A stretch of DNA of 64,000 nucleotides from Kribbella jiaozuonensis (lineage in GTDB: Bacteria; Actinomycetota; Actinomycetes; Propionibacteriales; Kribbellaceae). The notes beneath the pieces are model-generated. The model saw only the letters and a list, made by a program, of their open reading frames with translations. It made no database searches and had not been told where the DNA came from. Each line of letters opens with the position of its first letter. Within the stretch, counting starts at the first letter, position 1. Location of the stretch: assembly GCF_005233875.1 (NCBI RefSeq), contig NZ_SZPZ01000002.1, forward strand, positions 372,001-436,000, given 5' to 3'. The position numbers were made by a program, and so were the translations under genes. Shown here in pieces: positions 34,855 to 43,307 of this stretch.

Positions 34855-36379
34855 GTACGCCGGTCGCATCGAGGATCGCCTTGCCGATCGTGAACGCGCT
34901 CGTCGTGTCCTGACCGGTCGCGCGCCACTCCCTCGCGGTGTACCACTGCCCGGTCTTCTGGAACCGCTCGGCGGCGAGGCTGTCCAGGATGTAGGTGTTG
35001 TCGTCCAGGGTCACCTCGCCGGCCGGGATCGCGGCGCCGGAGTTCTGCACCATGCCGGTCGCCGTGGTCCCGCCGCGCATCGTCACCTGGTTGCCGGAGA
35101 CAACGATGTCGCGGAGCACGTTGGTGCCCCACGGGCCGGAGCCGCGGGTGCGGGACTGGATCGAGATCCCGTTCACGTTGTTCGCGACCACGTTGTCCCG
35201 CACCTGGACGTTCGACGACGTGTTGACGTTGATCCCGCCGCCGTCCCACAACGACGTACCCGAGCCACGGCCGGTGCCGAAGCCGTTGCCGCTGATCGAG
35301 TTGCCGACGATCACGCCGTTGCGGCCGATCTCGTAGCGGATCCCGTCGGCCGCGTTGTCGATGATCTGGTTGTTGCTGAACGTGCGGCTGTCGTCGTACG
35401 CGTCGCTCCACAGCCCGATGCCGCGGTTGTCCTGGATCAGGTTCCCGGTCACCGAACCGCCGCTCGACCAGGTCGTCTTCACGCCGCCGGACTCCCAGTC
35501 CGCGATCCAGAAGCCGTCGGTGTTGTTGCCGCTGATGTCGTTGGCCGCGATCGTGCCCTTCAGCGTGCTGTACTGGCCGACGCCGAGCTGCCCGTTGTCG
35601 TGGACCCAGTTCTTCTCGAGTACGGCGTTGTCCGCGTTCTGGAGCATGGCGCCGATCGCGTGGTTCCAGCGGAGCTCGTTCGCGTACACGTGCCAGCCGA
35701 GGCCGAGCACGACCGCACCGCCCTGCGGGGGAGTGGCGAAGTGCTCGACGGTCAGCCCGCGCACGGTGACGTTGTTCCCGCCGGGCTCGATCGCCGTCGG
35801 CGTGCTCGACATCTCGACCGCGTGGCCGGCCGGGACGTCGCCGAGGTAGATCGCGTTCGCGACGTAGTCGGCGTAGAAGGTGCCGCGGGCAACCTTGTCG
35901 CGAGAGGCCACGCGGGTCAGGTGTTTGCCGTCGTAGAACACCTGCTCGCGGAGGTAGCAGATGTTGGTCTTGTTGTCCTCGCACTGCCCGGTCTGCGGGT
36001 ACGCCGGCGGCAGCACGCCCGTGGTCACCCAGGCGGCGTTCGAAGGCGTCCACTTCGTCAGGCGCACGGACCCGGTGAGTACAGCGCCGTCGTCGCTCGC
36101 GAGCACCTGATTGGCCTTGGGGTGGATCGTTTCCGCGATCCGGTGCAGGCCGGCCGCGAAGCAGAACGTCGTACCGGCCGGCCACTCGTCGACGACCTGG
36201 GCGGCGTCGTCGGTGGTCCTGATCGTGACGCCGTTGCAGGTTGGTGCGAGTGCTGGACCGCTCCGGAACGTGCCGTCAGCGGGCGGGGTGGCGGCCTCTT
36301 CCACGCCGTGGGCGGGCAAGGGGCCAGGGGCAACCAGACAGGTGCCGATTGCAACGACTGCCAGAACTGCTCTCTTCAT
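34829..36379 (-). CDS. Secreted right-handed parallel beta-helix protein, copy 2
   Basis: A 516-residue exported protein with an N-terminal signal segment (MKRAVLAVVAIGTCLVAPG). The beta-helix core shares GFWIADWESGG, NNQIIDNAADGIRYEIGRNG and SLWDGGGINVNTSSNVQ with the proteins at 29335 and 36511. Cys residues in VTIRTTDDAAQ...FCFAAGLHR and CEDNKTNICYLREQ are conserved among the copies. The SD GGAGG precedes ATG 36379. The fold points to a polysaccharide lyase or epimerase acting on the exported polymer. It sits directly after the uronate genes but on the opposite strand. Confidence 0.82.
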   Translation of the reverse strand: MKRAVLAVVAIGTCLVAPGPLPAHGVEEAATPPADGTFRSGPALAPTCNGVTIRTTDDAAQVVDEWPAGTTFCFAAGLHRIAETIHPKANQVLASDDGAVLTGSVRLTKWTPSNAAWVTTGVLPPAYPQTGQCEDNKTNICYLREQVFYDGKHLTRVASRDKVARGTFYADYVANAIYLGDVPAGHAVEMSSTPTAIEPGGNNVTVRGLTVEHFATPPQGGAVVLGLGWHVYANELRWNHAIGAMLQNADNAVLEKNWVHDNGQLGVGQYSTLKGTIAANDISGNNTDGFWIADWESGGVKTTWSSGGSVTGNLIQDNRGIGLWSDAYDDSRTFSNNQIIDNAADGIRYEIGRNGVIVGNSISGNGFGTGRGSGTSLWDGGGINVNTSSNVQVRDNVVANNVNGISIQSRTRGSGPWGTNVLRDIVVSGNQVTMRGGTTATGMVQNSGAAIPAGEVTLDDNTYILDSLAAERFQKTGQWYTAREWRATGQDTTSAFTIGKAILDATGVLTILPAVS

Positions 36380-36510
36380 AGCGGAGCCTCCGGTGGCACA
36401 GGTGAGCCCTGAGCGCACCCCCCATGGCGCGGCTTCGCTTTGCAGATTACCCCTACATCACGTAGTCATGGCAATACGTAGCGCACAAACATGTTGCGGT
36501 GAGCAAGCGA

Positions 36511-38217
36511 TCAGTTCGCGAGGAAGGTGCCGATGGCATCGAGCCCGGCCGACTGCCAGCCGGCCGCGGTCAGCTTCGTGCCGAACCGGGAGAACCGCTG
36601 CGTGCCGAGGTCGTCCAGCACGTACTTGTTGCCGCTGAACACGACTCCACCGGCCGGTACGGCGGCCCCGGCGTTCTGCACCATGCCGGTCGCCTGCGTG
36701 CCGGCGGTCATCTCGATCGTGTTCCCGGTGATCTGGACGTCGCGGAGCAGGTACGTGCCCCACGGGCCGCTGCCCCGGGTCCGGGACTGGATCGTGATGC
36801 CGTTGACGTTGCCCGAGACCTTGTTGCCCTTGACCGTGATGCCGGACGAGGTGTTGATGTTGATCCCGCCGCCGTCCCACAGCGACGTACCCGAGCCGCG
36901 CCCGGTGCCGAAGCCGTTGCCGGTGATCGTGTTGCCCGAGATGGTGCCGTTGCGGCTGATCTCGAAGCGGATACCGTCCGCGGCGTTGCCGACGATCTGG
37001 TTGCCGCTGATCACCCGGCCGTCGTCCGCGACGTCGGCCCACATCCCGATGCCCTTGTTGGACTTGATCACGTTGCCGCTGACGGTGCCGGACGACCGGG
37101 TCGACTTGATGCCGCCGGACTCCCAGTCCGCGATCCAGAAGCCGTCGGTGTTGTTCGAGCTGATGATGTTGCCGGTGACGGCCGCGTCGGCCGAGCTGTA
37201 CTGGCCGAGGCCGAGCTGGCCGTTGTTGTGGATCAGGTTCTTGTCGACCTTGGTGCTGTTGGCCTTGACCAGCATCACGCCGACCGCATGGTTCCAGCGG
37301 ACGTCGTTCGCGAAGACCTTCCAGCCCGGGCCGGAGACGAGCGCTCCGGCCTGCGGGGCGCTGGCGAAGTGCTCGATGGTCAGGCCGCGTACGACGACCC
37401 CGGTCGCGCCGGACTCGATCGCGGTCGCCGTCTTGGACATCTCCACCGCGTGGCCGACCGGGTTGCTGCCGAGGTAGATCGCGTCCGCCGCGTAGTCGGC
37501 GTAGAACGTGCCTGCCTTGACCGCCGAGACGCTCGCGACCCGGGTCAGGTGCACGTCGTCGAGGAACAGCTGCTCCCGGAGGTAGCAGATGTTGGCCGAG
37601 TTGTCCTCGCATTCACCGCTCTTGCCGTACGCCGGCGGCAGCGCGCCGCGCACGACCCAGGCGGAGCCGGATTTCGCCCAGCCGGTCAGCGGGATCGACC
37701 CGGTGAGGACGGCGCGCTTCGAGCTCGCGAGCACCTGGTTCGCCTTGGGGCGGATGGTGTCGCTGATCCGGTGCAGCCCGGCCGCGAAGCAGAACGTCGT
37801 ACCGGCGGGCTTGGAGTTGACGATCGACTGTGCGTCCTGGCCGGGCTCGATCACGGTGCCGGTGCACGGACCCGCAACCGCCGGGCCGGCCTCGTCCGAG
37901 TCCACGTTGGGGGTCGTGGGGAGCTTCGGCTCGACCGGCTTCGACGGGGTGGTCGTCGGCTTCTTGGTGGGGGTGCTCGACGCGCCCGGCTTCTTCGAGG
38001 GTGCAGTCGTCGTCCGAGTGGCCTTCGGCTGTGGCTTGCCGGGAGTCGTGGTGGTCTTTCCGGGCCGGTGCGACGGAAGCGCCCGGGACGCGGCCTGCTC
38101 GGCGGTCACGGACCTGGCGGCAGTGGTCGCCTTGTTCTCGTTCGCGATCACGGGCATTGCGACCGTAACGACTGCCAGCGCCGCAGCGATAAGCGCTGCG
38201 AACCACAACTTCTTCAA
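36511..38217 (-). CDS. Secreted right-handed parallel beta-helix protein, copy 3, with Thr/Pro/Lys-rich linker
   Basis: A 568-residue exported protein. The start codon is TTG at 38217, supported by SD AGGAGA. The signal peptide is residues 1-26, followed by about 75 residues rich in Thr, Pro, Lys and Ser (for example KKPTTTPSKPVEPK), which resembles a cell-wall-spanning or flexible linker. The beta-helix domain then matches copies 1 and 2 (FCFAAGLHRISDTIRPK, GFWIADWESGGIKSTRSSG, SLWDGGGININTSSGIT). It diverges from a GT4 gene 70 bp away. A lyase, epimerase or hydrolase acting on the wall-associated polymer is likely; activity is unproven. Confidence 0.82.
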   Translation of the reverse strand: MKKLWFAALIAAALAVVTVAMPVIANENKATTAARSVTAEQAASRALPSHRPGKTTTTPGKPQPKATRTTTAPSKKPGASSTPTKKPTTTPSKPVEPKLPTTPNVDSDEAGPAVAGPCTGTVIEPGQDAQSIVNSKPAGTTFCFAAGLHRISDTIRPKANQVLASSKRAVLTGSIPLTGWAKSGSAWVVRGALPPAYGKSGECEDNSANICYLREQLFLDDVHLTRVASVSAVKAGTFYADYAADAIYLGSNPVGHAVEMSKTATAIESGATGVVVRGLTIEHFASAPQAGALVSGPGWKVFANDVRWNHAVGVMLVKANSTKVDKNLIHNNGQLGLGQYSSADAAVTGNIISSNNTDGFWIADWESGGIKSTRSSGTVSGNVIKSNKGIGMWADVADDGRVISGNQIVGNAADGIRFEISRNGTISGNTITGNGFGTGRGSGTSLWDGGGININTSSGITVKGNKVSGNVNGITIQSRTRGSGPWGTYLLRDVQITGNTIEMTAGTQATGMVQNAGAAVPAGGVVFSGNKYVLDDLGTQRFSRFGTKLTAAGWQSAGLDAIGTFLAN

Positions 38218-38287
38218 TGCACTCTCCTGGGAGCGGGAAACCAGGTGCAGCCGTCTGCGTGACGAGGGCGGGACTTAAGGTAGTGCC

Positions 38288-39511
38288 ATGCGGGTCGCCA
38301 TGTTGCACAACCGTTACCGGACCGGTCAACCCAGTGGCGAGAACACCGTTGTCGCGCAAACGGTTGATTTATTGCGTAACTCAGGACATGAGATCGACCT
38401 CTACGCCCGAAACAGCGACGACATCGCGGCGTTGAGCCGGAAAGATCGCGCGCTGTTACCGTTTCGCTCCGTTTGGTCATTTTCGGCGGAACGCGATTTA
38501 ACACATCTATTGCAAGCGCAACGGCCCGATCTGGTGCACGTTCACAACACTTTTCCGTTGTTCAGCGCCTCGGTGCTGCGCGCGGCGTACCGCTTGGACC
38601 TTCCGGTGGTCGCGACGCTGCACAACTTCCGGCTGCTGTGTGCGAACGCGGTGCTGCAGCGCGACGGAGCGCCGTGCGAGTCCTGCGTCGGCAAGCTGCC
38701 GTTGGCCGCGGTCCGGCACAGCTGCTACCGCGAATCACGCGTGCAGACGCTGCCGCTGGCGGCGAGCATCGGCGTGCACAACACGTTCCACACCTGGCAG
38801 CGGTACGTCGACACGTTCGTCGTACCGTCCGGGTTCGTTCGCGATCGGTACGCCGCGGCCGGCTTCGACCCGGAGCGGTTCGAGGTGAAGCCGCACGCCG
38901 TACCGCACTCCGGTGACGTGCGGAGCGGGGCTGGGGACGGCGTGGTGTTCCTCGGGCGGCTGAGCGAGGACAAGGGATTCGCGGATCTGCTGCAGGCGTG
39001 GGACTCCTCGCTCGGCCGGCTGATCGTGGTCGGCGACGGTCCGCTGCGGGCCGAGGCCGAGGAACGGGCCCGGAACGACCTGTCTGTTCAGGTGCTTGGT
39101 CAACGACCGTGGGCGGAGTGCATGGAACTGCTGCGGTCCGCGCGCGTCGCCGTCGTACCGGCACGTTCGTATGAGAGCTTCGGACTCGTGGTTGTCGAGG
39201 CTTTCGCGCACGGCGTTCCGGTGGTCGCTTCCCGGCTCGGGGCGCTCGCGGAGCTGGTCGACGACGGAGAAACCGGTGCATTGACCGTGCCCGGCGATCC
39301 GGAGGGATTGCGAAAGGCGATCGGGTTGGTGGCTGATCCCGAGACTTCGATAGCCTTCGGCGAACGAGCCCGACAGGTTTACCTGAGCCGCTTCACTCCG
39401 GAGCGTGATCTGGTGGCCACGGAGAGGATTTACACCGATGCGATCGCCCGGCACGCCGACAGCGGCCGGACGCGTCGGGGATCCTGGGCACGCCGTGCCG
39501 GACAGGTATAA
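38288..39511 (+). CDS. Glycosyltransferase family 4
   Basis: A 407-residue GT-B enzyme. The N-terminal half begins MRVAMLHNRYRTGQPSGENT and contains LVHVHNTFPLFS. A Cys-rich insert (CANAVLQRDGAPCESCVGK) is common in a subgroup of GT4 enzymes. The donor domain has VVFLGRLSEDKGFADLL and the E-x7-E motif YESFGLVVVEAFAHGVPVVAS. An SD (AAGG) precedes ATG 38288. Base composition at the 5' end is somewhat lower in GC (around 38350-38510) than its surroundings. Confidence 0.91.
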   Translation: MRVAMLHNRYRTGQPSGENTVVAQTVDLLRNSGHEIDLYARNSDDIAALSRKDRALLPFRSVWSFSAERDLTHLLQAQRPDLVHVHNTFPLFSASVLRAAYRLDLPVVATLHNFRLLCANAVLQRDGAPCESCVGKLPLAAVRHSCYRESRVQTLPLAASIGVHNTFHTWQRYVDTFVVPSGFVRDRYAAAGFDPERFEVKPHAVPHSGDVRSGAGDGVVFLGRLSEDKGFADLLQAWDSSLGRLIVVGDGPLRAEAEERARNDLSVQVLGQRPWAECMELLRSARVAVVPARSYESFGLVVVEAFAHGVPVVASRLGALAELVDDGETGALTVPGDPEGLRKAIGLVADPETSIAFGERARQVYLSRFTPERDLVATERIYTDAIARHADSGRTRRGSWARRAGQV

Positions 39512-39563
39512 AGTTCCGCGGGACGCAGGGGGCAGCGTCGCGCCAGAGGGATCGCAGGAATTC

Positions 39564-40025
39564 GTGTTGGGGGATGGCAGTTTGGGCAACGTGGTCAGGG
39601 TGCCGCGGGTCGCGTGTGTGGCCGGGGTCTTCGACCTGTTCCACGTCGGGCATGTCGACGTGCTCGAGCGGGCGCGCCGGCACAGCGACCGGTTGGTGGT
39701 GGCGGTCCTGTCCGACGAGTGGGCGATGGAGGCCTGGGGTGCGCGGCCGTTCGTGCCGCTGCTCGAGCGGGCGCAGATCATCGAGCACCTGCGGTGCGTC
39801 GACGAAGTAGTTGCCGTGGACGACGTGCGGTCCGAGTGGCTGACCGGCGTACTGGGGGTACAGACCGTGTTCGCTGCCACTGGCACCGACGGCGTGCTGG
39901 GCGTTGACGAGCTGGACGGGATTCCGCCCGCGCTGATCACCGTCCTGCCGGCCGGCCGGGGCTCCCGCAGCCCGATCCTGCGCGCCGCGATCGACCAGCG
40001 GCAATCGCGGCCCAGCGTCGCATGA
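39564..40025 (+). CDS. Nucleotidyltransferase of the TagD/RfaE cytidylyltransferase superfamily (first copy)
   Basis: A 153-residue HxGH-type nucleotidyltransferase: CVAGVFDLFHVGHVDVLERA carries the nucleotide-binding HVGH (His27, His30). The C-terminal signature normally reading RTxxISTT is replaced by GRGSRSPILRAA, so activity or the nucleotide partner may differ. GTG 39564 is favoured by SD GCAGGAA; GTG 39591 is an alternative. It overlaps the CDP-alcohol phosphotransferase gene by 4 bp, so it probably supplies or consumes a nucleotide-activated alcohol in that pathway. Confidence 0.78.
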   Translation: MLGDGSLGNVVRVPRVACVAGVFDLFHVGHVDVLERARRHSDRLVVAVLSDEWAMEAWGARPFVPLLERAQIIEHLRCVDEVVAVDDVRSEWLTGVLGVQTVFAATGTDGVLGVDELDGIPPALITVLPAGRGSRSPILRAAIDQRQSRPSVA

Positions 40026-40747
40026 GTTCATTGCGCGAGACCGTCGCGCAGCTTTCCCAGGCGCAGAAGCCGTCTGCCGGTACGCCGGCGTACTCGCGGT
40101 TCGTGAATCGGCGGATCGGGCGGGTGTTCGCGGCGGCGGCGTTCCTCGGTCGGCGTACGCCGAACCAGGTGAGCCTGGCCTCGGGTTTCTGTTCGCTGGT
40201 GGGAATCGTGCTGGTGGCAACGGTCCGGCCGTCGTTCCTGCTCGCGCTGGTTGTGACCCTGCTGCTCGTGCTCGGCTACGGGCTGGATTCCGCGGACGGG
40301 CAGCTGGCCCGGTTGCGCGGCGGCGGGTCGCCGCTGGGTGAATGGCTCGACCACATGATCGACGCCGTCAAGATCGTCCTGCTGCACAGCGCCGTACTGA
40401 TCTCGTTCTACCGATTCGATGCCTTTGACAACGAGTTGGTGTTGCTCGTCCCGCTCGCCTACGTGTGCATGTCGTCGGTGCTGTTCTTCGGGCTGATCCT
40501 GATCGACCAGCTGCGCCGCCGCCACGGCGGGGCCGCGAAACCCAACCAGCGCGGCGATTCGGTGCTCAAGTCGTTGCTCATCGCACCGACCGACTACGGC
40601 GTGCTGTGCCTGGTCTTCCTCACCTTCGGTACGCCGTCGCTGTTCCTCGTGCTGTACGGCGCCCTGCTCGTGCTGAACCTGGTCTTCCTCGCGGGCGCCG
40701 TCGCGAAGTGGTACCGGGAGATGGCGGTCCTGGGGGTGCAGGCCTGA
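40022..40747 (+). CDS. CDP-alcohol phosphatidyltransferase family membrane protein
   Basis: A 241-residue membrane enzyme joining a CDP-activated alcohol to a second alcohol with release of CMP. The family motif D-x2-D-G-x2-A-R-x8-G-x3-D-x3-D is complete: Asp89, Asp92, Gly93, Ala96, Arg97, Gly106, Asp110, Asp114. Around it are five to six hydrophobic helices. It is flanked by, and overlaps, two cytidylyltransferase-type genes (4 bp and 1 bp). That arrangement is reminiscent of polyol-phosphate or inositol-phosphate polymer and lipid synthesis rather than plain phosphatidylglycerol synthesis. The substrate is unknown. Confidence 0.88.
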   Translation: MSSLRETVAQLSQAQKPSAGTPAYSRFVNRRIGRVFAAAAFLGRRTPNQVSLASGFCSLVGIVLVATVRPSFLLALVVTLLLVLGYGLDSADGQLARLRGGGSPLGEWLDHMIDAVKIVLLHSAVLISFYRFDAFDNELVLLVPLAYVCMSSVLFFGLILIDQLRRRHGGAAKPNQRGDSVLKSLLIAPTDYGVLCLVFLTFGTPSLFLVLYGALLVLNLVFLAGAVAKWYREMAVLGVQA

Positions 40748-41163
40748 TGGCGATCGTCGGGTACGCCCCCGGTGTCTACGACATGTTCCACATCGGGCAC
40801 CTGAACATCCTGCGCCGCGCCCGCGAGCACTGCGATCACCTCATCGCCGGCGTGGTCGAGGACGACGTGGTGACCCGGATCAAGGGCCGTCCGCCGGTCG
40901 TTCCGCACCAGGAGCGGATGGACGTCATTCGAGCGCTCGACCTCGTCGACGAGGTGATCAGCGACTGGTCGAGCGACAAGTTCGAGATGTGGAAACAACT
41001 GCGGTACGACGTTCTCTTCAAAGGCGACGACTGGAAGGGAACGGAAAAGGGGACGAGACTGGAGAGGCTGCTGGGTGAGGTCGGCGCACAGGTGCACTAC
41101 TTCCCGTACACCGCCTCCACCTCGAGCACCGATCTGCGCAGGCTTCTGGAGGGGATGAGCTGA
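40747..41163 (+). CDS. Glycerol-3-phosphate cytidylyltransferase-like protein (TagD family)
   Basis: A 138-residue cytidylyltransferase of the usual TagD length (~130). GYAPGVYDMFHIGHLNILRR holds the HIGH site (His15, His18). FKGDDWKGTEKG and the C-terminal TASTSSTDLRRLL match the RTxGxSTT-type signature, with Ala-Ser in place of Arg-Thr. It should make a CDP-polyol such as CDP-glycerol or CDP-ribitol from CTP. It overlaps the phosphotransferase and the following GT4 gene by 1 bp each. Confidence 0.86.
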   Translation: MAIVGYAPGVYDMFHIGHLNILRRAREHCDHLIAGVVEDDVVTRIKGRPPVVPHQERMDVIRALDLVDEVISDWSSDKFEMWKQLRYDVLFKGDDWKGTEKGTRLERLLGEVGAQVHYFPYTASTSSTDLRRLLEGMS

Positions 41164-42350
41164 TGCCTGGCCGGCCGAAGGTACTGCTCAGCGCGTACGC
41201 CTGCCGGCCGACGGGCGGGTCCGAGCCGGGCGCGGGGTGGGCGTGGGCGAAGGCGGCGGCGCGGGACCACGACGTCTGGCTGCTGACCCGCGGCAAGTTC
41301 CTGCACGAGATCGACGCGGAGCTCGCGGTCCGGCCGGTGCCCGGGCTGACCGTCGTACCGCTGGAGATGCCGCGGTGGATCCTGCGGCTGCGGCGACGGC
41401 CGTCGGACGTGTACTGGTACTACCCGTTGTGGCAGGGCCTGGCCCGGCGTACGGCGCAACGCCTGCATGCCGAGCAGTCGTTCGATGTGATCCATCATTT
41501 GACCTTCGCGGTGGACTGGATGGGCGCCGGCGTGGTGGAGGAGTCGTCGGCGAAGGTGATCTGGGGCCCGGTCGGCGGATCGACCACCGCCCCGCTCGCG
41601 ATGTCGCACTGGCTCGGTCCGCGCGGCGTGGTGGGAGAGCTGGTACGCCGTGCGTACACCGGGCTCCGCCGCCGGCTGACCGGGCGGCGGATGGCCCAGA
41701 CCGCCGACCTGATGGTTGCCCAGAACAACGACGTGGCGGAGGCGTTCCGGCCGTACGCCAAGCAGATCGTGGTCCAGCCGAACGTGGCGATCCGGCGCTT
41801 CACCGCCTCCGGTCCGTACGAGCCGTTCGGTGCCCCCGGCATCAAAACCGCGCTCTTCGTCGGCCGGTTGATCCCGTGGAAGGGCGTGCTGCTCGCGGTC
41901 AGTGCGCTGGCCCGCGCGGAGGCGGCCAACTGGGAGCTGCGCATCATCGGCGACGGTCCGGACTGGGGACGCGCCGAGGGGCTCGCCTGGCAGCTCGGTG
42001 TCCGCGACCGGGTCGAGTTCATGGGCGCGCTCCCGCGTGAGGACGTCCTGGCCGCGATGTTCCGGGCCGATGCACTCATCGCTCCGGCTTTGCGAGAGGC
42101 CGCAGGCTGGGCGGTGACCGAGGCGCTGGCGTCAGGGTGTCCCGTGGTGTGCGTGGATCGTGGCGGGCCGGCGGTCATCGTCGGTCCGGACGAGGGCGTG
42201 AGTGTCCCGTGGCAAGGTGATGTTGTGGGTGGGCTGGCCAAGGGGCTGGCGTCGCTGCGCGGGCGGATCACGCCGGTCGATCGCTGGGGTCCTGATCGGC
42301 TCCCGGAGATCCTCGCCGAGTGGTACGCACCGGCCCGCGTGTCGTACTGA
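41163..42350 (+). CDS. Glycosyltransferase family 4
   Basis: A 395-residue GT-B enzyme. The N-terminus VLLSAYACRPTGGSEPGAGW is typical of a GT4 subgroup, and FDVIHHLTFAVDWMG and GPVGGSTTAP follow. The donor half has TALFVGRLIPWKGVLLAV and AAGWAVTEALASGCPVVCVD. It is coupled to the CDP-polyol genes by a 1-bp overlap and closes the polysaccharide region. Donor and acceptor are unknown. Confidence 0.91.
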   Translation: MPGRPKVLLSAYACRPTGGSEPGAGWAWAKAAARDHDVWLLTRGKFLHEIDAELAVRPVPGLTVVPLEMPRWILRLRRRPSDVYWYYPLWQGLARRTAQRLHAEQSFDVIHHLTFAVDWMGAGVVEESSAKVIWGPVGGSTTAPLAMSHWLGPRGVVGELVRRAYTGLRRRLTGRRMAQTADLMVAQNNDVAEAFRPYAKQIVVQPNVAIRRFTASGPYEPFGAPGIKTALFVGRLIPWKGVLLAVSALARAEAANWELRIIGDGPDWGRAEGLAWQLGVRDRVEFMGALPREDVLAAMFRADALIAPALREAAGWAVTEALASGCPVVCVDRGGPAVIVGPDEGVSVPWQGDVVGGLAKGLASLRGRITPVDRWGPDRLPEILAEWYAPARVSY

Positions 42351-42443
42351 AAAAACTTCTTCGCGCGATGTCGAACGGTGTCGAGCGAGTTCGTAGCCAG
42401 GGTGAGAGACCGGCAACGGGCCGGCCCACCACCGGAGGTCAGG

Positions 42444-43307
42444 ATGTCTGACATCACCAAGGCAGCCGTTGCTCGCCGCCTGACGCAGCAGCTGCTCGAA
42501 CCGCTCCACCTGGTCGCGTACATGGCCGACGAGCCGATGTACGCGCTCCAGGCGCTCGGCTTCGAGGGCTACTGGCCGGGGTACTTCGCCTCGCGGTCCG
42601 CGCCGCTCGGCCAGGTGCCCGCCGAGGTAGTGGATGCGCTCTTCTACAACTTCGTCCCCGGCGAGGTCGCCGCCTGCATCCCGGCCGTCTGGGACATCAC
42701 CGCCCCCGAGGCCGCCCTCGCCGCCAACCGGGAGGGCTGCGTGACCGCGCTGCGCCGCATCCTCGGCGAGCTGGTCGACAGGCCCGAGCTCGCCCGGGCC
42801 GCCGACCTCGCCATCCGCGCGGCGCTGAACGCACCGACCGAGGGACGGATCCTGTACGCCGGACTGCGCTCGCTGCCCGTGCCGGACGAGCCGGTGACCC
42901 GCCTGTGGCACGCGGCGACCCTGCTGCGCGAACACCGCGGCGACGGCCACAACATCGCACTGGTTGCCGCCGGCATCGACGGGCAGGAGGCACACGTGTT
43001 TGCCGCGATCGACAGCGGGATGAAGCCGCGCGCGTACGGCCGGCTGGACCCGCTGACGGACGAGCAGCTGGAGTCGGTCGTCGACGGTCTGCGGATCCGC
43101 GGGCTGGTCGACTCGGCGGATCAGTTCACGCCTGCGGGACGTGCGCTCAAGGACCAGATCGAGGCGGTCACGGACACGCTCGCGGCTCCGGCGTACGACT
43201 GCTTGGAGCCGCACGAGATCGACGAGCTGATCGCCGACCTCGAGCCGCTGGTCGCACGGCTCGATGCCGTCGGCTACGACTTCGAGTTCGTGGCTCCGAA
43301 GTCCTAG
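42444..43307 (+). CDS. SCO6745-family protein (probable winged-helix protein of unknown function)
   Basis: A 287-residue soluble protein resembling the actinobacterial SCO6745/SalK-like family. The first part is helical (YMADEPMYALQALGFEGYW). The C-terminal half resembles a MarR-like winged helix followed by a helical tail (DEQLESVVDGLRIRGLVDSADQFTPAGRAL). The SD GGAGG (42431-42435) supports ATG 42444. Its stop shares CTAG with convergent nadA. The 93-bp upstream region has a CCGGC/GCCGG hairpin just before the SD, of unknown meaning. Confidence 0.72.
   Translation: MSDITKAAVARRLTQQLLEPLHLVAYMADEPMYALQALGFEGYWPGYFASRSAPLGQVPAEVVDALFYNFVPGEVAACIPAVWDITAPEAALAANREGCVTALRRILGELVDRPELARAADLAIRAALNAPTEGRILYAGLRSLPVPDEPVTRLWHAATLLREHRGDGHNIALVAAGIDGQEAHVFAAIDSGMKPRAYGRLDPLTDEQLESVVDGLRIRGLVDSADQFTPAGRALKDQIEAVTDTLAAPAYDCLEPHEIDELIADLEPLVARLDAVGYDFEFVAPKS

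Noticed and set aside
36499..38262. Plus-strand open frame opposite the third beta-helix gene
   Set aside because: Shadow frame of a clearly coding secreted protein; no start signal or family motif.
42351..42443. Possible riboswitch upstream of the SCO6745-like gene
   Set aside because: Only a small CCGGC/GCCGG hairpin next to the SD is visible; no conserved aptamer blocks of any class I know.
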